DNA of 64,000 bases from Nymphaea colorata (GCF_008831285.2 NC_045139.1:18954354-19018353); one strand, 5' to 3'. Counted from the first letter of the stretch, positions 11,984 to 24,312 are shown. Made by a program: numbers and translations. Notes: generated by a model not told the origin, from the letters alone.

Positions 11984-13512
11984 TGCTGCCACGCAATATT
12001 TCATGGATCCGTCTTAATCCTCATGATCAGATTTCATATATCCAACTGTTCCAGCTACCAAATGCCCTCTGTTGGTCAAGTTAAAGGTACTCGAACCCAA
12101 GGCATGAATTGGTCTTTTCCATGTCAAAATTTTTAAAGCAATGTCGTATCTTCATGAGTTGTTTGGCAGATTAAGGTAGATTCACGGACACTTAGTTTTA
12201 GTGTTACATGACTTTATCTTGATCTTTGACGTAGATCCAAGTGACTCACAGAGTGTTCGAAGTGCCAAACGGCCCCTTAAAGAAGACAAAGTGGGTAGAA
12301 CAAATCAATTTTTTTGTTGATCTAGTTCAGAAACGATCTCGATTCGAATTCGAATCCCTGAATCATTAAGCTCTCCAACTCCATTCAAAATCCAATTTTG
12401 ATTGCATATGGCAGTTAAAAAAGGAAGAATGTAATGGACATTTTGATCAGGGGATCTCAAGTCCCAACTAAATATGAATAGGTTTTTGTGTTCTGGGATA
12501 TATACAGTACCTTTTCTCCCACAAAAAACATTGTTAAGTCCTGATTCCTGGTAGTGTTTGACAAGGACATACCAGCCAGTAGATGTGGGTCTGTGTGGGC
12601 AATTGTTCACATGGCCGGGTCTAAATTGGTAGTGAGGCTGGGCCTGAGTTCAGACATACAAGATGCCCCCACTGAGCTTAGGTCCGCGCTCGGAGGTTCT
12701 TGTTCAATTATGAATTGACCGTGAGTCAGCAGACCGCACCTTTGGTTGTTTTTACTCAGGCCGTCATTTAGTGCTTCTTAGCCAAAATTTTTTTTTAGGT
12801 TCGCAGCTGTTACTGTACAATGTTGCTATTGGAAGGAGTAGTGCTCTGCTACTAGGCCCCAGTACCAGCTTGAATCAATCCAAATGGAATCAAATCAGTG
12901 GGCAAACCAATTCCATTCTATGGGCTTCAAGAGTGCTCTGTCAATTTTTACTATTTTTTAAGAATATTCTTAGATTTGTCTATTTTTAAATCTTTTTATA
13001 CATTTTTTCCATTTATGTTTGTAAAAAAAAAAAAAGACTTGTTTAATATTTTTGGCCGATTCAAACGCTGCAGATTCTACACACAAACTGATTTTGGAAC
13101 CCTAAGATAAACCAAATACACAAAAAACTGGACTTACTAGGCCAATAACTTTATAATGGAGATAACAAAAGCAAACAAAGTGCAATAAGATATCAAATTA
13201 AAAGGGAAAAATGAAGGGAAAAAGTAGATGAACAAAAGGCATGCGTAAACTGGCAAGAACAAGATCAAGTTCTGAGAGAAGTAGGTGTGATGGTGCTTTT
13301 GTTGGCCGCAGACCAAAAAGAGAAAAAGTTGCAACTGAAAGGCCAAAAGCAAATGGCACTGCACTTGAGCATCTAACTTTTATGGGAGTTGGGAGACTTA
13401 TTTGTTATTAATGTGAAAGAAACTTTAAAGGACAATATCAGTTAATGGGTCTGTCTACCGGGAAGTCAATGATATCACGACTATGAGAAAACAATGATTC
13501 ATGCCTCAGAAG

Positions 13513-13530
13513 TATATATATATATATATA
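13513..13530. repeat. (TA)n microsatellite
   Basis: A pure TA run of about 18 bases, the first in a row of six TA tracts within 4 kb. Confidence 0.85.
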
Positions 13531-13764
13531 CGTATCTTGACTCTAGCTGATTAGAGTCATTCAGTCATTTAATATGCACTGTTCAATCCAATATAATAAG
13601 GGGTTAAGAGAAAATAAAAAGAAAAAAGTCAACTATTTTCGTCATATAACATTAGTTTAGACATTTTTCTCTTTATTTTTTTTTTCAACCGCGTATCTGC
13701 TTTATATGAATAGTCTTAGTTAGATGACTTGGACTTTAGATCATCAAAGTCATCATTCACTCGC

Positions 13765-13769
<5 letters not shown>

Positions 13770-13807
<38 letters not shown>
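13770..13807. repeat. (TA)n microsatellite
   Basis: Pure TA run of about 38 bases in AT-rich non-coding DNA. Confidence 0.9.
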
Positions 13808-13809
<2 letters not shown>

Positions 13810-13996
13810 ATTCAAATTTAATTGATTCAATCGGCTGAATTATGAGTAACCCTTACATTTGCATATCAACATGAAGCTGAAGTCTTCCATTTTTTACTTC
13901 CACCCAATCATAGCTGTCCGATGCCTTATATTTGGATGGTTTGTTGTAAAAGGCTCGAAAATTTATCCATCCAAATTTGGACGTTGAAATCTACAA

Positions 13997-14000
<4 letters not shown>

Positions 14001-14038
<38 letters not shown>
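14001..14038. repeat. (TA)n microsatellite
   Basis: Pure TA run of about 38 bases, followed directly by a short GA run. Confidence 0.9.
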
Positions 14039-14046
<8 letters not shown>

Positions 14047-14225
14047 CCTTTACCTTATGATTTGGTTAGTTTAAAATGTTGATGATACACATCTCCCCTA
14101 AATAATCTACTTATAAAATTTCCGATGCACATGCTAAATACCTACTGAATTTTGTTAACTTTAGCTCAGCTTACTTAAACTCGCCAGATCCTCCTAGTGC
14201 ATGTTAAACACCCATAAATTTAGTG

Positions 14226-14227
<2 letters not shown>

Positions 14228-14291
<64 letters not shown>
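14228..14291. repeat. (TA)n microsatellite, longest in the window
   Basis: Pure TA run of about 64 bases. Self-complementary at this length, so it could extrude as a hairpin and its copy number in an assembly should not be trusted. Confidence 0.9.
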
Positions 14292-14297
<6 letters not shown>

Positions 14298-16002
14298 CAC
14301 ATATTTTTAGCATTTTGTGGCTCATATGGAAAATTATTTTTTTAATGTGTAAACAAGATTATAATAAAACTTAAAAAATGAATCTAAAACTTATTTGACA
14401 TGCTTAAAAAGCATGATTTTTTTATGTTGTTTTTATAGTTTTAGACCTCAAGTAGAAATTCACTAGTTAATTTCATAACAAAAAAAACGTATATTCCAAT
14501 GCATTCTGCTGGGGGGAGTACCCAAAACGTAGATTAATGCGATTGATTGAACTAATCGGTTAGCCTCATGCATTTTGTATATAAAAAAGGTTGATTTTTT
14601 TAATCTCTCGTCATTAAATGTTCAGTGAGAACAGCCAAGATGTAATATTTTCATAAGGATAGAAGAAAAGAGAATATGCTTATCATGAAAGAGAATATAA
14701 GAAATGCAACAATTGGAAGCATTTAATTGGATCTGATCGAATCCATTATACATACATATAATACACGTACCCACTAAAAGTTTTGAACATTATTTTTAAA
14801 ATTAACTCCGGACGCACTTATTTATGGATCATTTGCTAAGAATGAACACTTGGAAGCATAACCTTTCAATATAAAAATTATCTTTCGATATTCATGAAAA
14901 TTTTATGATGTTTAGTTAATTACAAAACTGTTTAAAGAAAGTATGCATCATAATAAGAAATCTTAGTGTTGATCAATACAAAAATCATTTATATGAAATG
15001 TGTAAGCACAACTACCATTGTAAACAAGTACCAACTAATCATACGATATGCCAGCTAATGAACTTTATAATAAACATGTTAGTAACATCACAAACATAAG
15101 TTAACACAAACCCACATAAAGAAGACCAAGATTTTAACATTTTTTTATCTTAAGCATCTTGTAAGTAGATCTAAAAACTTCCCAAGTCTGAGAGATTTAG
15201 TTGCAACAGTTTCACATGCATGATTCCCATATATGCTCATGGTAAGGATCAAAGATTCAAGAGTGATATTAAACTTTAGCAAAAAAAAAAAAAAAGAATA
15301 TAAAAGAAGAAGAAGTGGGTAGTAGATATGGAATACGAAATGAATATATGACTCAATAAGAGAGCTGAATCTCTCATCATTCCCTTTTTTTTCACTGTAT
15401 TAGGCCTTATTTCGGTGCATCAAGGTAACGTCCCTATTATACTTCAACTTGCATATCAGTGTCCTCCTTTTGCAGCACAGGAGGTTGACACCTTAAGAAT
15501 TCAAAATGGATATTGGCTGCCTACATGTCCTCGCCGTGATCGCTAAACAACTCCATCGAAGACACAAAATTAAGATAGCCTAACAATTTCATTGATAAAG
15601 AAGAGGTTAATAAAAACTGACTCCCAATGCTTACAATACAGCTATTTTGTTATGGAGGAAATGAATAAGAGAATTGAAAACTTCAAAATTCAGAGAGGAC
15701 AGCTGGATGATTATTCCAATAGAACTTAACTAAGGTATATCTTGTTCTAATCCCATGAAATGTGTCCCAAGTTGCTAATTAAAAACGATCAGAATTATTG
15801 CTTCCCACTCTTTCTTTTATAGTAAATAGTATAATTGGGTTTAGTAAAAGTACATATGAGGCTGAGTTATAGCAAATTGAACAACCCAATATAAACGACT
15901 GAATTGAATTTATTTCAATTTCAGAAAGCAGTTTGAAATAATGTTGACCTGCGCACTTAGCATGTGAGAGAGAGAGAGAACGTGAAAATCAAGTTAGAGA
16001 GA

Positions 16003-16003
<1 letters not shown>

Positions 16004-16051
<48 letters not shown>
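16004..16051. repeat. (AT)n microsatellite next to short GA runs
   Basis: Pure AT run of about 48 bases, preceded by GA-rich DNA (15965-16003). Confidence 0.9.
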
Positions 16052-16054
<3 letters not shown>

Positions 16055-16520
16055 TAGAGAACATCCCACAATAACTCTTGTCTACATATTCCACAAATAA
16101 GCTCATTAGAAAAATAATTATAGTCATCAGTTTTAATCTTCGTGTCCTAAACGCTAATCGGTTGTTTCAGGGAACAACTTCCATTGGTGTGCATATTTAC
16201 AATGTTTGAAAGAAAAAGAGGTTGCTTGAAACCAAATTTTGCATATGAACATTTTTCTGAAAAAAAAAAATTCAAGTTGGGTGAGGAACATGTGAAGAAG
16301 AAGCCCAAAGTCTACATCCATTGGGAAAAAGGGTCAGTTATGGATATGGATTTTGTTATTCAAAAATATGTATTTATTTATTTATAACATATGCAGTGTC
16401 AAATGCACACTGCAACTGGGCTGCAAAATTTTTGCTGAGGGGCACTAACCGATCTACCGCTTAGGAGAATGAGTGATTGCAAGGCACTGACTCAAGTCTG
16501 GTGTGTGCACTACATGCGGC

Positions 16521-16544
16521 TGGACCTAGCTAAACCTAGGTCCA
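16521..16544. repeat. Perfect 9-base inverted repeat
   Basis: TGGACCTAG and CTAGGTCCA are separated by six bases (CTAAAC), giving a perfect 9-base-pair stem. It lies 75 bases upstream of SINE-like copy B. No T-run follows and no gene is near, so this is not a terminator call. Confidence 0.6.
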
Positions 16545-16609
16545 GTTTAATCACAATGCAAGGTTTCAGAGGATGGCATGGGCACCCGCCAGTCACACAG
16601 TAGCTCCGC

Positions 16610-16815
16610 TACTAGCTGCAAGGCGGTTGAGATATAAGAGGTCAAGGCGGTTGAGATATAAGAGGTCAGTATCTTGAATTCCATGGTTACTGCCATGTTT
16701 CGGTACATTTATATTCTTTAATGCGACACTCGAAATGAAGAGTGTACCATACATCTACCCAGACCCTGAAGGAGAACAAACCTTGGAAATATAAGAGTAT
16801 AACTTTCCGAGTAAA
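16610..16815 (+). mobile_element. tRNA-derived SINE-like repeat, copy B
   Basis: The head TAGCTGCAAGGCGGTTGAGA matches copy A, and the body carries ACATCTACCCAGACCCTGAAG and ACCTTGGAAATATAAGAGTA at the corresponding places. The B-box region is degenerate (AGTATCTTGAATTCCATGG where copy A has the canonical box). A 24-base tandem duplication (16620-16643 and 16644-16667) repeats the AAGGCGGTTGAGATATAAGA segment. Ends approximate. Confidence 0.5.
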
Positions 16816-17391
16816 CAAACGTCCCTCCCAAATGTACACCATATCTCTGTCTTCATTTGTTTGTCCCCCACCCAATTCAAACCTTGGGCTCATAGCAACT
16901 GCAGGAGACAAAGGACCCACATCAGGTCACACCTCGTCGGGAAAAGTTCAACCATAAAAGTTCAAGATCCAATTTATTTTGGATCTATGTACGTGTTTCT
17001 TGTATCTAAAAGCTATCGAACAAAAACAAAAACCAAAAAAAGCACGACAAATATTTCAACTGTCAAATTAAATCATGAAGAAGAAACATAAATCACATTT
17101 CCAAGTGCATAAAGTTGCCAAAAATAAATACATTTTACAACATTTTAAGGGGCATTTTATTATTCCGGATTTGAAAACCATTGATCTGATATGCCATGCT
17201 TTTGCTGATATAATAAAAATCCATGGTTCATAGGCTATGGCCCCACCCCAACCAAATTAAAAAAAAAAAATCTAGTGTAAAAATTAAAAAAAAAAATTGT
17301 CTGAATGTATTTTTTGAAAGTAAGTTCAGTTTGGCCCTACCCAAATCCAATCCAAAAAACTCAGTCCTCATTTGGCCCGCCCTTGCGAAAA

Positions 17392-17409
17392 ATCCTGGCT
17401 CCGCCCCTG
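17392..17409 (-). mobile_element. hAT-type terminal motif, single end
   Basis: Read on the minus strand this is CAGGGGCGGAGCCAGGAT, the common terminal sequence of plant hAT-derived MITEs. I could not find the matching opposite terminus or an 8-base duplication, so it is probably a truncated copy lying to the left of 17409. Confidence 0.4.
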
Positions 17410-17421
17410 TATAAGGATGTC

Positions 17422-17448
17422 ATATATATATATATATATATATATATA
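17422..17448. repeat. (AT)n microsatellite
   Basis: Pure AT run of about 27 bases, a few bases from the hAT-type terminal motif. Confidence 0.9.
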
Positions 17449-18359
17449 ACCTAAAAGATTTGAGGTTGACACTTAAGACCCCTTATTTATTTATTTGCAT
17501 TTAGATTTAAGGTTAAATGTACAGTTTTCAAATCTTAAGGATCTCAAATCCGATACCATCAAATGCCCCACTTCCATCCAAAACGAGCTTTCTGCTTACT
17601 GCATAGATTCTTGATCACTAAATAAAGGCCTTCATAAATTTTTGCCCTTTTAGTTTATTAAACTACAGTTGGCCTTAGATCTGTTGATTTATAATCACTG
17701 GAAATGAGGTTGACCGAACCATTAGAGGCATGATCCGTGTTTGGTTGTCTTTTCTCTTTTTTTAACTAATTAGGTTAGGCAGAGCTACGGATGTAATTGG
17801 ATCCGATATGGTTGTTACTAAATTTGATTGACCGGATAGGGAAAATCCAGATCTAAAATGTTCTCGTGCTACCAATTGGGATTGGTGAAAATGATATTCT
17901 GTATGATTTGAATATGATTGTTAGACAGATTTGGATTTTCTTATTGAACAAACCAAATATGGTTCAACTTCAAGGTCTCAAAAGACCAAATCCCTGGTCA
18001 CGTGAGCTGAGCTCATGTTGATGTTTTCTCGATTATTTTAATCTAAAAAAGTATAGATGCAGACAACGACCCTTATGATTCTATAATGTGAAGCATGCTA
18101 GAATCCAAATCAAGATCCGGATCGTATCTATTTGGAACATAGCAGGGGGAATTGGTAATGCCTTAATGCCTCCAAAATCATTATATTTTATATTCCATAC
18201 TTCCCGGCGTACATATTACATCCAAAAATCAAATAATTTTTGCCATCTTCCAAACATGGATCACAAATCCACAATTTACAAAAGAAGAAGCAAACTGAAA
18301 TTTGGGTCCATGAAATTTTCACTTTTAGATCATGAGAGGTAGGAAAATCAAATCATGCG

Positions 18360-18541
18360 AGACCGAACCTAGGCTCAGTTCTTGCATATGGCAGAGGGCT
18401 CGACCTACGACGTGAGTTGGCACATTGGCTGACATGCGCTGGCCGGATTATATTATATAATCGCACAAGAAAGTTAATCTTGACGCTCATGTCACTCGAA
18501 CTAGTGACCGTCTGCCTACCAACCTATACCACGACACACTG
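18360..18541 (-). mobile_element. tRNA-derived SINE-like element, different family
   Basis: On the minus strand the first 60 bases (18541 leftwards) resemble a tRNA head: an A-box-like TGGTATAGGTTGG (18519-18531) and a B-box-like AGTTCGAGTG (18493-18502). A GC-richer body follows to about 18360 and stands out from its AT-rich flanks. The body does not match the family at 9.2, 16.6 and 49.9 kb. Boundaries and family are uncertain; no clear target-site duplication or A-tail was seen. Confidence 0.4.
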
Positions 18542-19436
18542 AAATATAAAAAATAATGCATTAGAGATATTTTTCATTTTTAGTTTTTTCTGAAAATGTT
18601 TATTTTAGTATTTTTCCTAAGAGATAAGATATTATTAGTAGCAAAGGTGCCACGATTCCATGGCCTGCAATATTATCTGTAAGAAAAGAAAAAGTTTGGA
18701 AATCTATGTGTTTCTATCGTCATCTTTCATTGAATTGCCATAATCTTTGTATTCACTCTATGCCTCGTGTTTGTGTTGAGAGTGGGGGCTTGACGTGACA
18801 TTCGTGGGCCTGACTCGGTCGTACTGGAACATGAATTTTAATAATTCATGAACAAAAAAATAATTTTAGATTGATTGCCTTAGGCCATAGCATTGATATC
18901 GTTTTCTCTCAAAGAAAAAAAAAAAAAAACTATTTTGATCAAAATGATAAGTTTGGCTGTCCTAGATTTATTTAAGTTAGCCACACCTAACACGTTCATA
19001 AATTCGGTCAACACCCCAAGGTTTCAATTAACATCTTTGCCTCCAACAAGTAACCGATTTATTGATTGTGATAAATGATAGAAGGAAAAATGTATGAACT
19101 ACAATCAAGTGATGAAAATGATTATCATTTCTTTTATTTTGATTTTTCTTTCAATCATTTATCATAATAAATCGATTATAAGATCATCGAGATCAGCATT
19201 CATTTACGTTTAACATTTCATTACATCTGTAAGAAAAAGCAAACAATAATGTGACGAGGACTCCGATTACGATTTCACGTAAAAGGAAAGAACTGGCCGC
19301 GTTTCGCTGTCGCCGGTGCGAGGTTTATGTGAAAAAAGGAGAGCAGCACCGAGAGTTAGCAGCAGAGCCTTTATTCTTGCCTAGGAAAACGGAAAGCAGG
19401 CGAAGCATGATTCCTCCTCAGTGAAAAAAAAAAGGA

Positions 19437-19451
19437 GGGGGGGGGGGGGGG
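19437..19451. repeat. Run of 15 G residues
   Basis: A 15-base G homopolymer follows a run of A and precedes GA-rich DNA, about 0.8 kb upstream of the DUF868 start codon. Long G runs can form quadruplex structures and are error-prone in sequencing, so the exact length is uncertain. Confidence 0.8.
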
Positions 19452-20069
19452 AGGAAGAAAAGGGGAGAGAGGGAGAGACAGAGAGAAAGGAGAGGGAGTA
19501 AAGATGAAGGAATATGAAGAGGAGTCTGGGAAACGGAAAATGGGGCGCATGATGGTCGCGCATTTATCTCTGGGGCGCTTCTGCATGTGGTAGTGTCAGT
19601 CTCCATATGTTGTCTTGGGAGGGACAAGGAGAAAGGGAGAGGGAGGTTGTCACAGTGTCAGTCAATTTCAATTTCAAAGAGAGAGGGGGGAGACCAGAGA
19701 GAGAGTGTTGGTGAGGGAGAGAGCTACCCTTTTCGACCTTTTCACTGTGGCCGCTAAACTCCCCCGCTCTTTACAGCGAATACAATGATGCCCATCTCAC
19801 GATATCCTCCGCTTCTCCCTCCTTATTGTCTCCGTCCTCTTCTAATTCAATCCATCCCTTTCTCTCCCTTTTCGCTTCGTTTGTTGCTTCTTCTTCGTAC
19901 TACCGTGTAAAATATCAAAGTTCACCTCTCCTCTCCTCCTTTAAGCTACAGCCATCCTCGCGCGCATGCGCCACTGCTCCGCTCCTCACGCTCGTTTTTC
20001 TTCATCTCTTCTTCATCCGCGTTTTCCTCGGTTGCCCAGTGGAGAAAAAGCGAATTTCCTGTGGGTATT

Positions 20070-20146
20070 ATGAGGGGAGGTCGATGGTCCTTGTGTGGGA
20101 TGATGCCATGATGAAGGTTCTGTGGTTGTCTGGACGGAGTGAGTAA
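20070..20146 (+). promoter_or_regulatory. Possible upstream ORFs in the DUF868 leader
   Basis: If transcription starts near 19.7-19.8 kb, as the CT-rich, GC-rich DNA there suggests, the leader contains several ATGs. One at 20070 opens 13 codons; another at 20082 is in a different frame and stops at 20144-20146. A good donor-like GTAAGTTGG lies at 20143, so part of this leader could instead be spliced out. Inference only; no transcript evidence. Confidence 0.25.
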
Positions 20147-20264
20147 GTTGGTTGCAGGTATTGTCTGTGGTTGAGTGGATTCTCGATCTGTTGTGCCTAC
20201 CAATTTGCGGAAAACCCCTTTTTGGCGTTGCCGGTGTTGCCGGTAGGGCAGGGCAAGGCGCACA

Positions 20265-21173
20265 ATGAGGGATTTCCCTTCTTGTTTCGGGGAGAACGGC
20301 GTTCAGATTGCCGATTCCTCGTCGTCGTCGTCGTCGGGCGGCCGGCAGACGGCGCAGAATTTGGTCACCTGCGTGTACCAGAGCAAGCTCTGTGGTCGCT
20401 CTTGCTTGATAACGGTCACATGGAGCAAGAGCCTCATGGGTCAAGGACTGAGCGTGGGCATAGACGACGCCACGAGCCAGTCCGTCTGTAAGGTCGACAT
20501 CAAGCCCTGGCTCTTCTCCAAGAGGAAAGGATGCAAGACCCTCGAGGTCGACGGCCGGAACAAGGTCGACATCTACTGGGATCTGTCGTCGGCGAGGTTT
20601 GGCTCCGGGCCGGAGCCTCTGGACGGCTACTACCTCGCACTCGTCGTCGATTGCGAGATGTTGCTCCTCCTCGGCGATCTGCGCAAGGAGGCGTACCGGA
20701 AGACGAACGCCGGGTCGCCGGATTCGAGCCCCTTGTTCGTGGCGAAGAGGGAGCATATATTCGGCAAGCGGGTATACTGCACGAAGGCGCAGTTCTGCGA
20801 CAATGGACCGGTGCACGACGTCGCCATTGAGTGCGAGATGGAGGGTCTCGGTGACCCGTGCCTGACGATCCGGATCGACAAGCGGATTGTGATGCAGGTG
20901 AAGCGATTGGCGTGGAAATTCCGTGGAAACCAGACGATCCTAGTCGACGGTTTGGCTGTTGAGGTCTTCTGGGATGTGCACAATTGGCTGTTCACTCAGA
21001 GCGCAGGGAGTGCAGTGTTCATGTTTCAGACCTCCCTCTCTGCAGAGAAGTTGTGGTCGAGCCAGAACTTCTCCGATTCTTCGGCCGCATTGCGGTGGTC
21101 CGGATCGCAAACGATCAGGGAAAGGCAGGCATCAGGCTTCTCGCTTATTTTGTATGCGTGGAAGAATGAGTAG
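20265..21173 (+). CDS. DUF868 family protein
   Basis: A single uninterrupted exon encodes 302 residues. After a Ser/Gly-rich N-terminus (about 17-26) the protein follows the plant-specific DUF868 pattern. Recognisable blocks are NLVTCVYQSKLCGRSCLITVTWS at the start of the domain, SVCKVDIKPWLFSKRKG near 68-84, VDIYWDLSSARFGSGPEPL, the block FGKRVYCTKAQFCDNGPVHD in the middle, and a VEVFWDVHNWLF segment near 231-242. The length and lack of introns are normal for the family. No signal peptide or membrane span is seen. Biochemical function is not known for this family. The gene is clearly GC-rich, with many C- or G-ending codons, against AT-rich flanks. That composition also opens long false frames on the other strand. 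The ATG at 20265 was chosen as the first in frame before the conserved block. Confidence 0.92.
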   Translation: MRDFPSCFGENGVQIADSSSSSSSGGRQTAQNLVTCVYQSKLCGRSCLITVTWSKSLMGQGLSVGIDDATSQSVCKVDIKPWLFSKRKGCKTLEVDGRNKVDIYWDLSSARFGSGPEPLDGYYLALVVDCEMLLLLGDLRKEAYRKTNAGSPDSSPLFVAKREHIFGKRVYCTKAQFCDNGPVHDVAIECEMEGLGDPCLTIRIDKRIVMQVKRLAWKFRGNQTILVDGLAVEVFWDVHNWLFTQSAGSAVFMFQTSLSAEKLWSSQNFSDSSAALRWSGSQTIRERQASGFSLILYAWKNE

Positions 21174-24100
21174 AGTTGTGGTTTTGGAGGAGGATTCATT
21201 GCCTGCGCTCAATCCTGCCATCCTCTCCTGATTTGATGCTAACAGAATGTTTTTAGTGAGTGATTGTTACCTATTTCTCTTGTGTTTGGTGAGTGTATAT
21301 TCTTTGTAAGCAACCATCATTTTATTGACTGGAAAGGTGAATGAATGAATTGCTTGTTTGGTCCTGTTTTGATATTTTCTTGGTTGTTTTCATGATAATT
21401 ACCATGATTTCCCTCTGGTTGTGCATTTGTTGCCGGTGGATTTCTGAAGCATCTCACGAATCTGGAATTGCCCTTAATCTGTCAGCTGAATAGGTCTAAT
21501 GGGGGATGGAAAAGAAAGGTAGCGGTTTTCTTGCTTTAATGTTTCTGGATTCTGGTTCTCTTCTACAGTTGAGTATGGTAATCTACACATACAATGGGAA
21601 AACCTTGGGTTTCTGAATTTTTTCAAACCATCTTCGCATGAATTACTTTATCTTGCACTTCATGGTGTACTTCATCCATCTTCGATGGTATCCTACTACT
21701 TTTCGGTTGGAATACAAAATATCTAAATAAAGAATATTGGTGCTTCTTTCTTTTCTTGTTGCGGTAATATGCTGAATAAGTGGAGCAGTATTTGGATATT
21801 GGTTACTTCTTTTCTGGCAGCAGAAGCTGCTTTCTCCTCTTGCTTATCGCTAGCTGGAATTAGCTGGAGTTTTATAATGGAAACAGAGAGTGATGGTGTT
21901 ATTTTTTTTCCGGAAATATCGAATCTGCTTTTGGCACCTTCACTTCAGATCACGATCGCCTGGATATGGAATGCATATTCCTTTTCAGTTGGATGGGCTA
22001 TGTGGATGAATTGTTTCAATGGTTTCCTTGCTTGTTACTTTACAAGTTTGGAGTTTTTTACTGATTATTGAATAAATTTCACGAGCTTGAGGCTGAGTTT
22101 TTGGCCTTATAGTATTCTATGCCATTTCAGGAGGATTCACGCGCTATGGGTGGTTAACATATTCGGGCGGACAATTTGTGTTACTCTTATGACTTGTTGA
22201 GGCATGAGAAACAACATGTCTAATGGGTGGGTGCATTATATTTCATGTCCTTTCGCATTCTCTTCATGAGAGACTACGTTCTGCTATTTAATGCCATCTG
22301 TTTTCTTGGACGCTGTTAACATGATCATGAATATACTTGTCATTTCTGGGCACTTCATATAGTTAGACCTCTTTTCCCTCCCCTTATTCTGAAACCATCC
22401 TCGGAAGAGGTAACTGTCGATATGAGAAATTCTCATTGTGGAAGCGCAAGAATCTTTTTTGTTTGTGAAAATAAAATATTATTTTTTTATCAAGGCAAAA
22501 GGGTTATCAGGTGTACTTTTATGAATGTAACTTATGTTTTTTCTTTTGAGCTTCATTTAGTCCTTGCTGCCTGCTAGTAATGTGACCAACACATTTCATC
22601 AATTTTGAGCTTCATTTATTGCTGAAGTGTGAAGACACATGAAAGATTCATGGCTCGTGATTTTGCTAGGAAACGAGATTTCAAGACTTTTGACAGGGCA
22701 TTTAGTGTCCATGCAAGAAAAGAAAGGGGATATACACTAATTTTTGCTGAAGATTTTTGAGGCTGTTGGTATCAAGATGGATCACCTGTTTCATTAGTTC
22801 AACTTTAAGGTCTTCATGCTAATTTTGCTGTCGTGTTAACTTTGTTGGTTATCAGCCAGATCAATATAATGGGAGCGGGATTCACTTGGGTATGAAATTG
22901 GTGACCAGGCCTTCCTCTGCCCTTTCAGGTTTACCATATGCTTCATTTGTTTCGGCAGCCTAAATTTGTTCTTGATCTTCATTGTTGGACGCATCCTACG
23001 TCTTTTGATTAATCTACTTTCGTTTCTTTCTCTTTTAGGCTTGTCACACTGTTGTTGAAGTCGTCATAAACTTTGATGATCATACATTTGCAGAGAGTTC
23101 ATTTCAAGCTTCTTAGCAGTTTCTATTAAGTAGTAACTACGTCAAATGGGTACTTTATTTTTGCTTCGGTTTTGTATCTCCTGATATCAACTAATCAAGT
23201 TGAAAAGCTTCGCAAGTAACAACCACATCTGCAGCCGCACCCATGTGAGAGTGGCTGACAAAGAAGTCAAAACTCACGAGACCAGCAACATGAGATGTTC
23301 AAGTATTACAGGAAGAGCAAAGCTTGAGGCTTTTCCCTTCCTTTTGGTGAAAGGGAAGAGCTTAAAGTTTGGAAATAAAGTAGCAGGCCTAATGAGCTGA
23401 TTTAGAAGGTGGAGGCAGCAGAACTTGATCTCAAAACCTCTTCCTTTCGAGCCAAACGCTTGTACCATTTAGATGCTTCACATTGCCCGATCTAAAATAT
23501 ATTCAAAGCATTCGCTTGCTATTTAATTAGTCTTAAGAGAAGGAGAGGGGGAGGTGCAAAACGCCACCAGTTTGCTTTCAGTTTATTAATCCTGTTTTGT
23601 GGTTCAAATTTCAAAAACTGCTGCTAAAGCTGCGCACAGGCCAGGGAGCAAGTGATTTTATAGTTCCCAACTCTGTATTTCAGCCTGGCACAGGTGTGTC
23701 ATCTGATACTTCCACATTAGTTTATGTTGACGTCCAGCGGCACGCTTCTGTTATGTTAAGAAGCACATCTCATATTTTTATAACATTTCAAGACCATGCT
23801 TGCTTTTCTTTATGTCAAAATTCGTCCTAATTATGCCAACTATATCTCCGTCAACCTGGCCAGATGTTTTAACTTAAAGACGATGTTCAAAATGCTAAAT
23901 CATTCAATTCTAATAAAGGTCTGGCATTGGTTTTTGTCCTCGCTGTTAATTTTGCATCGGCATTAACAAACAATTTCTCTGTCGTCAAGTGTCTATCTTC
24001 AAATCGAAAAGTTCCTTTTTCATGACAATTTGAATCGACTGGTGCACGCTCGATCGATGTGCATGTGGTTCTTCTAATCGATGTTGTATGTTAGTCCTTT

Positions 24101-24312
24101 CCTAGCAGCCTATTGTACGTGAAACAATCATTGAGGTGGGAGTCGTGCCTAATTATTGACCTTCATGAAACATTGGGAAATTAAAAACGGGTAATTACTC
24201 ATGGTATCACTTTTGTGCATTAAATGTTCTTAATGATGTTAGACTAAGATGCTCCAAGTTGCAGTTTTGAATTACTTGGTTTGGGAGCCTTGAGTTGTTG
24301 TCCCGCTCTCGA

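Larger units (their letters stand above)
8630..20264. other. 11.6 kb gene-free intergenic stretch with repeats
   Basis: No reading frame here has a domain I recognise or plausible splice partners. The left edge holds the GET1 promoter; the right edge (about 19300-20264) holds the promoter and leader of the DUF868 gene. Between them lie two copies of a SINE-like repeat, a tandem 101-base duplication, six long TA microsatellites, one fold-back repeat, a third tRNA-like repeat on the minus strand and one hAT-type terminal motif, all listed separately. From 13.0 to 16.1 kb the DNA is very AT-rich. Confidence 0.65.

Noticed and set aside
20013..20816. 267-codon open frame on the minus strand opposite the DUF868 gene
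   Set aside because: Its composition (Arg, Pro and Ala-rich, low complexity) is what GC-rich DUF868 codons give on the opposite strand; there is no domain, and the sense strand encodes a clear conserved protein.
21769..22071. 100-residue plus-strand frame with hydrophobic stretches
   Set aside because: No recognised family, no splice partners, and codon use like the AT-rich flanks; likely chance in the DUF868 3' region.
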